From Antedon mediterranea (Eukaryota > Echinodermata > Crinoidea > Comatulida > Antedonidae), in contig NC_092670.1 in assembly GCF_964355755.1 (NCBI RefSeq), forward strand, positions 11,347,201 through 11,411,200: a DNA stretch of 64,000 nt, written 5' to 3'. This document shows, in pieces, positions 56,651 through 64,000 of this stretch (the first letter of the stretch is position 1; each line of letters opens with the position of its first letter). A program made the position numbers and the translations under genes. A model generated the notes under the pieces. That model worked only from the letters and a program-made list of their open reading frames with translations, made no database searches and was not told where the DNA came from.

Positions 56651-57690
56651 AAATATAACGTTGATAATGATAAGGATAATAATAACGATAGTTGTAATGA
56701 TGATAGCGTTTGTTACGATGTTGATAATGAGAGTAGTGAAGATAGAATAATACTGATAACTAATGATGAAAGGAAAATGATGGAATATTTCAGAAAATAA
56801 ATGATGCTTTTAAAGATGATGGAATGTCTTTTGTTATTTTTTTTTGCAATTTCATTTAAGTTTTGGATATTGATATTTGTTTTATGGTGAACAAAATTAT
56901 GACAAAAAAACGATGTTGTTAAAAAGCTGTTAATAAGATGCTGGAATAATACTGATGAACAATGATGTTGTTTAGAAGATGATGGTATACAATACTGGTG
57001 AAAGATGATGATGACAGAATTGATGCTGTTAATATTAATAAGATTATGGTACAGTATTCTGTAATTCTGTTGACCAATGATGAGCAAAAATTACGATGCT
57101 GTTAAAGATGATGAAATCATACTGATGAATTACTTCGACAGAAATTACCCTGTTAATAAATGATAATGTAGTGCTGATGATAACTAATGTTGTGAATACG
57201 ATGATGGATAATATTGATAAATAAATGACGTAGGTTTTCTGATGAAAACATGATGATATAACCGATAAATAATGATGACAGCAAACGATGTTGTTAATAA
57301 GATGTTTATTAGATGATGGCATAATGCTAATGAACGATGATAACAGGAAATGATGATGTTAGTAAGATGGAACAATACTGTTGCACAATTGATATTGTTA
57401 AATATTAAGATGATGATACAGTATATTGTAATTCTGTTGAAGAAAAATCACGATGCTGTTAATGATGATGAAATAATAGTATATTGAATAACTTCGACAG
57501 AAATGATGCTGTTAATAAATTATGGTGTAATTCTGTTGAACAATGACAACAGAAAATTGCGATGTTGATAATATGGATTGGACGATGAATAACAGAAATG
57601 AGGCTGTTAATAATGATGCTGTAATTCTATTGAACAATGATGACGATGCAGTTAATAAGATGAATGTACAATACTGTACTGATGAAGAAT
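56650..57690. repeat. Degenerate flank of the 21-bp array
   Basis: Words such as 'gatgctgttaataa', 'aataatactgatgaa' and 'aacaatgatga' persist with irregular spacing, consistent with an older, decayed part of the same array. Confidence 0.65.
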
Positions 57691-58423
57691 GATGTTTATC
57701 GATATTGTAATAACCACTTACCGTTGTACAACCTTTGTCATGAATTACTTATTATTCAACTCTGTTAACAAATTCAAATAATTATTAAAATTATTATATG
57801 GTGAATCAATATTTACATAGATCAGACATTATTGTAAACAAGAGCATGACATACAATCGTCTGACAACAGGTGTGTTAAATATATACATATTGTGTCATT
57901 ATATTGATTTGAATACTTCAACACAATATTATATTATGTAAAAACACCATTCTATATAGTAACAACCTTATCAGTTAATAATTGAATAATGTGACGGCTT
58001 ATATCAAATGTACAACACTATTGTTTATACAAATTATCTACAAAGATGACAATATGAGAATACTCAGAACCGATATTGTTTATGTACCGTACGGCGTACA
58101 CTCTATTGATTTGATGTTTTTGTTTCTTTTCATAATCAAGTGTGAAATAGATTTATAACCGATTTGTATGAAACATTTAAAAACATTCCATACCTTTTCT
58201 TTCATTGATTCAATGACTGAAGTAAGATTGAGTGTGATGCTTGGAATAAGACTTACAATACTTAGACATAAATGTTCATACACATAGAAGAGATAGACAC
58301 ATTACAATTAATAATACTTATAATACTTAAGAATATAATTGAAAATGTGTTGTTCTGTTATTGTTCAATTAGTTATGTAATTATTATGCTTCATACACAA
58401 AGCCTCTAAGTGTTAACAGTATT

Positions 58424-58535
58424 ACCTCAGTCATTTTGTGGATCAAACACGTAATGGAAACATACTCCCAATGCAGCTTTACCAGGTAACCTGGTGGAAA
58501 ACGTAAGTAAAGTATCTTGCCTAAGGATATAAGCA
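58424..58535 (+). repeat. Dispersed-repeat (SINE-like) copy
   Basis: 'tgtggatcaaacacgtaatg' then 'gaaacatactccca' and 'accaggtaacctgg' match 27778-27925. Its end 'cttgcctaaggatataagca' looks like a SINE tail. Confidence 0.5.
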
Positions 58536-58574
58536 ACCAAACGAGTGTTTGACTGAAATACAACGTCCAAAAAC

Positions 58575-58650
58575 TGCCCTAAAGCTCTGTCTACTATACA
58601 TATGGACACGATGACGTCATGTAATATTTTGGCACATCACACATGGTTTA
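58575..58650. repeat. Family B fragment
   Basis: 'ctaaagctctgtctac' followed by 'atggacacgatgacgtcatg' and 'ggcacatcacac'. One end and the core remain. Confidence 0.6.
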
Positions 58651-59204
58651 CTATTTATGCTTTCTGACTGAAATAAGGCTTTTGAAAAGAGGAAATGTAC
58701 TGTACTCCTTTTAAAAGCTTTATTTCAAAGGTTTTCTGCAAGTCAGTTTCTATTCTAGATGACTTGCAACAGTCTGTTAGACTCAATCTAGTGACAGCTG
58801 CAGATTCAGGTGCAAGCCAGCTGTTGAATGGTTATTAGTGCTTTCGACCGTCCGAGATCGGCTGATGAGGCCTAACTATTGCCAAGAGACATGCATATCG
58901 TCTTATCGTCTGTCATGAATACAATTTGTGTAGGCCTACAATCTTAAGATATTGTATTTTGATAAGTGGACGTGCCATAACGTACCATTATTATTGTCAT
59001 AACTAACTGTCTGCAACGATTAACATTTTTATACTATAAATTTTACGGACATTAGAGAATAGAACAAAATTATTAGACCTATCAAATTTCAAATAAAATG
59101 ATTATAATTTTTATCTCATACAGACCTAAAACGGACCTTAATATCATAACCGTATGTTGTCAATAGTTTGAAATAATAACGTTTTTTTTTTAAATTTCAG
59201 TGCA

Positions 59205-59300
59205 CTTGATAGAAACGAGTTCACACATCTATTAAACGCGTTTATATCCTTGATAAAAACGAGTCGAGTTCACACATCTATTAAACGCGTTTATACCCGC
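59205..59300. repeat. About 50-bp tandem duplication
   Basis: 'gagttcacacatctattaaa' then 'cgcgtttata' occurs twice in direct order, with 'gataraaacgag' before each. Confidence 0.85.
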
Positions 59301-59926
59301 TATATTACAATGAAAAGGAATGTATAGCTCTATTCTTTCTGTGTTTCTTTTCTATTGAATTTCGATTACGAAATAGAAACACACACCTTATACGCTCGAT
59401 AGAAATGCGTCTAATTACCTCAAGTGGGATCTATGATCAACTCGGTCGTTTGAATCACAAGTTAGTCTGTGCTTGAAGCAAACAGGGTTAATTTAATCTA
59501 TTGGGAACCATTTAATCACGCTCATTACATGCTATATTGCGGTTAATTTGCTCTGTGGGCAAGCGTTTTATATATAAATAAATATATAATATTTTTAGCT
59601 ATCTCTGTGTATGTTTTCAGACATTTTCTTCAACCTAATGCGTGTTTCAAGCGTTGTTATACATTGAATTTGAATAACAGCGAATCAGTCGGCCGTGTGG
59701 AACATAATTAGACGCATATACACGATGTTTTATTGACTTATTCAATGTAAAATTTAATTGGATATGTTTTATGGGGTTTAAAAAGTCATAATCTTTCAAG
59801 TTAATTTTGAAATTATTACTAAAATTGGTCAACAATAATGTAAGCATCTCAATGTACGCATGAAAGGTAAGACGTTTTTAAACGAAGAGATGATGAAACC
59901 TCTGTAAACCAAAGTGCATATTTAAG

Positions 59927-60052
59927 CTTGGGTTCCCACGCAAGTACGTGGCGCAACGTATGATTATTCGAACTGTCGCGTGTTGTGATTGGTCAACTCG
60001 CTTGCGCTGCGGCTTACGGTCTTGCGTTGCGTCCTAGTGAAACCAATTAATA
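59927..60052. mobile_element. MITE-like family A copy
   Basis: Left 'taagcttgggttcccacgca', middle 'gtgattggtcaactcgcttg', right 'cttgcgttgcgtcctagtga'. Slightly shortened. Confidence 0.8.
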
Positions 60053-60605
60053 GTTTTCTTACACTTCATTTTACATTACCGTGACAAACTAGAGTGTGTG
60101 AGTGTAAATGCGTACTTGTACATAATCACGCACACATTTCGTACATTGTGTTACATTGTGATTACAACGTGTGAATCGGGCTTTACAACAAGCTAATGGA
60201 AATGAGTGACGTTTTACGCACTTTACATTTCTCTCAACCTTAGATTGACCGTTGCCAGCTTATATCGGCTGTAAATCTATCCCGATAATGTCCATCTCAC
60301 TCTCTGAGGAATATTATGTAGGCCTGTGTGCGAATTTACTGTATGTTAATGAAAGTTTAATGCAACCTACGCCATGGTATTTTATACCGCCTGCAATATA
60401 AAATTTAGCGTGGCAAATTGTGATGTGAACAGCTGCGCGCGTGACGTCATTTTGAGAGTGGATACTTTATTAAGTATTCACGTCGTTTTTTACAGAAGTA
60501 ATATAAGTTATATTAAGAATACAGAAAATAGATATATGTTATCTTGTTTGATTGAACTACTATACCCACTGACATTTACGTACACTTACTACAATTATTA
60601 TACTA

Positions 60606-60831
60606 TAAAGTCCAATTTACACAGACGAGTCGTACCGGTAAGCGGAAAACAAATATATATATAATATATATATAAAATCTATGTTATTTCTTATGACTAT
60701 TTACGCAACATGCGGAGCGGACGGGGGCGGTTGAGCGGAATAGATAGATAGATAGATACAGATTATTATATGTGGGACAAGCTACGCGGTTTTCTCTTAC
60801 CGCTACCACTGTCTGTACATTAATTAACCCT
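60606..60831. mobile_element. MITE-like family E, copy 1
   Basis: Left end 'taaagtccaatttacacaga' then 'cgag'; right end 'taccgctaccactgtctgta', an imperfect inverted repeat. The interior has 'gcggagcggacggg' and a (gata)n tract. Confidence 0.75.
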
Positions 60832-60995
60832 AAAGCTTAGTTCTCACTAGGACGCAACGCAAAGACGTAAGTGTAACGCAAGCGGGTTGACTAATAGCAA
60901 GCGACAGTTCGAATAATCCATCGCTTGTGATTTGTCAACTCACTTACGTTGCGTTACGGCCTTGTGTTGAGTCTCTGGTGGGAACTAAGCATTAA
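60831..60995. mobile_element. MITE-like family A, well preserved copy
   Basis: Left end 'taaagcttagttctcactag' and right end 'ggtgggaactaagcatta', with 'gacgcaacgcaaagacgtaa' against 'ttacgttgcgttacggcctt' inside. Nearly the full 165 bp is self-complementary. It sits exactly between two family E copies. Confidence 0.88.
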
Positions 60996-61165
60996 AGCCA
61001 ATTTACACAGACGAGCGGTAACGGTAATAAAAATTCCTTATGACCATTTACACACAACGCGGAGCGGACGGTCGGTCCGCTCAGGATAGATACAGATTAT
61101 ACGTGGGACAATCTACGCGGTTCACCGCTTACCGTTACCGCTCGTCTATGTATAAATTGGCCTTA
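60992..61165. mobile_element. MITE-like family E, copy 2
   Basis: Left 'ttaaagccaatttacacaga' and 'cgagcggtaacggta'; right 'taccgttaccgctcgtctat' and 'ataaattggccttaa'. A clear inverted repeat of over 30 bp. Confidence 0.87.
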
Positions 61166-61551
61166 ACGTTTACTGTATAACCGCAACGGTTACAACATGT
61201 AAGGCAGTTCATATAAAAATACATTAAGAAATTACTTATTATTAAGTAAGTATTTTTTTTAAATGTTTTCAACAATTTTCTATTGTAAAATAAATATAAT
61301 GAGTGCCTTCGTTACAATAGAAACAAAATGATATGTATCTTTTAACTTTGCAATTACACTGGTACACAATTGATGCAATATAAATATTGATCAGGGGAAA
61401 TTAAATGCGTTTATGTCATGCACGCCATGAAGAAAAAATGTAGCTTAGCTGACACAAATTATAAAATTTGAACGACGACAGGAATGACATATACTTTTAA
61501 GCATATACATTTTATGAGTGAATATACTCGTTTGCGTAAAAGTACGATGTA

Positions 61552-61804
61552 AAGCCTGTTTTCCGGTCGAAGTTATTCGATGCTATCGTCGTTGATCGTT
61601 CAGCCTGTTTTCCTGTCGACGTTATTCGATGCTATCGTCGTTGATCGTTAACAGTTCAACGACGATCATTTGAAAACGATCAAGTTGAAATGATAACGAT
61701 AGCGAGTACCTTTTCTTGTAAATGGTTAACATTTCAATGTTTACGTAAGATCACCGATTATTGTTAACGTAGCGTCGAATAACGTCGACAGGAAAACAGG
61801 CTTT
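61552..61804. mobile_element. MITE-like family D with duplicated left end
   Basis: Left arm 'agcctgttttccggtcgaag' is followed 50 bp later by a second copy 'agcctgttttcctgtcgacg'; the single right arm is 'gtcgacaggaaaacaggctt'. The interior includes 'gttcaacgacgatca', complementary to 'tcgtcgttgatcgtt'. Confidence 0.87.
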
Positions 61805-61879
61805 ATACTCCAATACGAACAACGTCAGAATCAGAGGAAATTAAAATCACCAATTTGTGGTAAGCTCTGCATACCACTC

Positions 61880-62050
61880 TAGTGGACCCGTGTATTTCCG
61901 TTATGCTGGCACCAATATTTATAACCACAAACACAACCCGTAAGTCACTCTAATGTGAACCATTTCGTTTGAACCTACTCCCAGTGTTAACCACAAACAC
62001 AATTTGTAAGTCGCTGCCGATGTGAACCATCTAGTTTGAACCTGTATCCT
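61880..62050. repeat. About 75-bp imperfect tandem duplication
   Basis: 'ttaaccacaaacacaa' then 'gtaagtc' and 'gtgaaccat' then 'gtttgaacct' occur twice. Confidence 0.8.
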
Positions 62051-62782
62051 CGTTACGCTTTCTCACGCCATACTGTTTATGTTTGATGTTTGATCGGAAA
62101 AAATCCATTACGTCTTTCAGTACATTTCAGTTACTAATGTACGGGTTGGTTATGACTCAATTTGACTCGTCTTGGTAACAGTAATGGCTTTCAAAATGTA
62201 ATATAATGTAAAACCACCGTGTACGTGAAAGGTTGTAGGCCTATATAACTGGAACAGGGTTAACATCAACTCAAGTTCTCGGTACGAATATGCCCCAACG
62301 TGTATCTGTTTCAATAATGCTTTCAATCATGTTTCCGAGATAGTTTCTTTTAAAAATAGTAAATAATAGATATTTGAACACGTTTTCAAAAAAAATCTGG
62401 AAATGAGTGTTGAATACCAAATCACATATCGTTTTAAGACTATGATGTCAATAACAAGGTCAAAATCCGCGTTATAAATGAATTGAAATTGATTTTGCTA
62501 CTTATATATCATCAGCTAAGATATCATTTAAAATTGAATCGAATTCACCGAATTGCTTGGCAAAAGTGATAACATGCCACTAAAGTGTTTATCATATACA
62601 TTTGTGTTTTACATGTACGACATATTTACAGAATATTTACAACTTATTAATATTGATATAGTATTTAAATAAAAATAATTTCTTAAATATACTTGAATCC
62701 TAATATTGACACTTTGTTTACGTACATCAAATAGATAAACATTTGTGTCGAATAAGAACCGCGACGCTTATAATAAATAACC

Positions 62783-62966
62783 GTAAGTCCGGTGCACACT
62801 GAATATCTTACACGCGAAGTGACAAGCGACAAACCGCAAAATTGCGCGAAGCTTGAAAATCGACTGATGTTCACTGAAATCGTTCGTCGCGTCATAATTA
62901 CGGTTCGATTTGACGCTTGCCGCGTGTCGCTTCGCGTGTGTCTTGTTCAGTATGCACCGGTCTTTA
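62783..62966. mobile_element. MITE-like family F
   Basis: Left 'taagtccggtgcacactgaa' and right 'gttcagtatgcaccggtctt' are inverted; inside, 'cacgcgaagtgacaagcgac' pairs with 'cgcgtgtcgcttcgcgtgtg'. It explains the small open frames at 62683-62998. Confidence 0.83.
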
Positions 62967-63569
62967 CAATGGATACCATTGGGCAGTAGCCTCGACACAA
63001 TGTATTATAATGCGGTTGTAAATATCAACTATCAAAACAACCACCATTAGCCAAATAAAAAGCACCACAGTCAAATAAGTGCCGCATACCTTTAAAGAGA
63101 CCACGGTGATAACTTTACAATTTACACGGGCAAGAATAAGATTGTTATACGAAAATAATGCCTTCTCAGAGGCAATGCTCATGGTCTTTTTTCAGATGGT
63201 AGTAATTGGTCATGATAATAGGCCTACCCCTGAGATAAATCCATCCGAATCTGTACGTGGTGTGAACGACACGAGGCCTATCGTGGGTGGGAAACAATGA
63301 CCAGTATAAACCTCATTCCAAACAAAATTGAAATAAATTTTGGCGGTGCATCTTTTACATCTATTCAGCAATATGAATAAAATAGGCCTAGCTATAATAC
63401 AGCAGTAATTGAAAATATTCAATATTCACAAACTCTGGTGTCTCACAGCAGAAATGTTGTCACTCTTGATCACCACGACTTAGTTAAGCTTATACCAAAA
63501 ACCTGGTTGTTGTGAATATGCACGTTACTTCAATATTATGTAAGGCCCCGGTGTAGGCCTACACAGTAT

Positions 63570-64000
63570 TCACATTTGTTCACTTGTCTGCTGAGTGGCC
63601 GTTATATTAGTGGTTCCGGCATCGTTTGCGATGGTATATTCAGGCCCGGCTGATACATGTCCAAAGAGAAGATACCTTCTAAAGTATTTCTTAAATAGAG
63701 GGCTTCGGGTGTATAGCACGATCGGGTTGACGCACGAATTCATGTACATAAATATGGTGGATATACTTGGCAAAAGTTTAATCCATCCATGGTCAAGATC
63801 ATGATTGAACTGCTTTACTAGATTATTGACATTAAGTGGAAGCCAACAGATAGCAAACAAAACAGCGATTATCATTACAGTAGCGGCGAGGTGTTTTCGA
63901 GCGGCTTGCGAGCGACTTGTGCCACCTGATGACGAATTAAACGTTGCCGGCTGATCCGTTAGCTTCACGGCCATCATTATATAAAAAAGCACAACTAACA
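63570..64000 (-). CDS. Rhodopsin-like GPCR, C-terminal part, cut by the window edge
   Basis: Class A G-protein-coupled receptor of the plasma membrane. The frame is open from the right edge to the stop at 63570, so at least 143 residues are present. The part seen starts at the end of a hydrophobic stretch (likely TM5, VVLFYIMMAVKL), then a short Ser-rich third intracellular loop with basic residues, TM6 with CWLP (MIIAVLFAICWLPLNVNN), TM7 with NSCVNPIVLY (the NPxxY motif), then an amphipathic FKKYFRRYLL (helix 8) and a short Thr-rich tail. CWxP and NPxxY place it in the rhodopsin class, and the TM6-TM7 sequence looks like a peptide receptor, but the ligand-binding part lies outside the window. 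The ligand cannot be named. Confidence 0.9.
   Translation of the reverse strand, partial: LVVLFYIMMAVKLTDQPATFNSSSGGTSRSQAARKHLAATVMIIAVLFAICWLPLNVNNLVKQFNHDLDHGWIKLLPSISTIFMYMNSCVNPIVLYTRSPLFKKYFRRYLLFGHVSAGPEYTIANDAGTTNITATQQTSEQM

Larger units (their letters stand above)
48863..63569. other. 14.7-kb intergenic region between the sulfatase and the GPCR
   Basis: No exon with recognisable protein similarity was found. The left end should hold the sulfatase promoter. The rest contains the 52.0-52.4 kb minisatellite, a family C element, the 2.3-kb 21-bp array with a degenerate flank, and a cluster of MITE-like elements at 59.9-63 kb. 49.1-51.9 kb is plain AT-rich sequence with a short (aaaat)n tract near 50060. 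Confidence 0.6.

Noticed and set aside
1-64000. CRISPR arrays, operons, phage or bacterial defence systems
   Set aside because: The window is animal nuclear DNA with introns. The tandem arrays have no spacer-repeat pattern and no cas-like genes.

Overview
This is metazoan nuclear DNA: AT-rich, with multi-exon genes, GT-AG introns and many dispersed repeats. Strong matches to well-known animal proteins, a 5S-rRNA-derived SINE, a short (CCCTAA)n tract and CTAGGC-rich stretches suggest an invertebrate deuterostome, most likely an echinoderm. The phylum is an inference and was not tested by any search.

Four genes could be supported, all on the minus strand. In order along the window they are: (1) a complete ADAM17/TACE-type sheddase, 5202-18788, 21 coding exons, 729 residues; (2) a complete glutamate-cysteine ligase catalytic subunit (GCLC), 21123-34891, 15 coding exons, 662 residues; (3) a complete steryl-sulfatase-type membrane arylsulfatase, 37673-48862, two coding exons split by a 9.4-kb intron, 580 residues; (4) the 3' exon of a rhodopsin-like G-protein-coupled receptor, 63570 to the right edge. 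Exon junctions were read by hand from splice signals. For genes 1-3 the summed exon lengths are exact multiples of three with no internal stop, which strongly supports the models. The genes have unrelated roles (ectodomain shedding, glutathione synthesis, sulfate-ester hydrolysis, signalling), so the cluster is ordinary neighbourhood and not an operon-like unit.

The rest is introns and intergenic DNA filled with repeats: several palindromic MITE-like families (called A-F here), two SINE types that share a 3' tail, a nearly unmutated 3.3-kb LTR retrotransposon inside a GCLC intron, a 1.6-kb element with hairpin ends inside an ADAM17 intron, and many tandem arrays. The largest array, about 2.3 kb of a 21-bp unit at 54.4-56.65 kb, gives long but spurious open frames. 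No tRNA gene, functional rRNA gene, CRISPR array or prokaryotic feature was seen.

The points most worth a second look are a 56-bp tandem duplication that copies the splice donor of the ADAM17 transmembrane exon, a GC-AG intron in GCLC, the head-swapped SINEs, the hairpin-ended element, and nested insertions of one MITE family.
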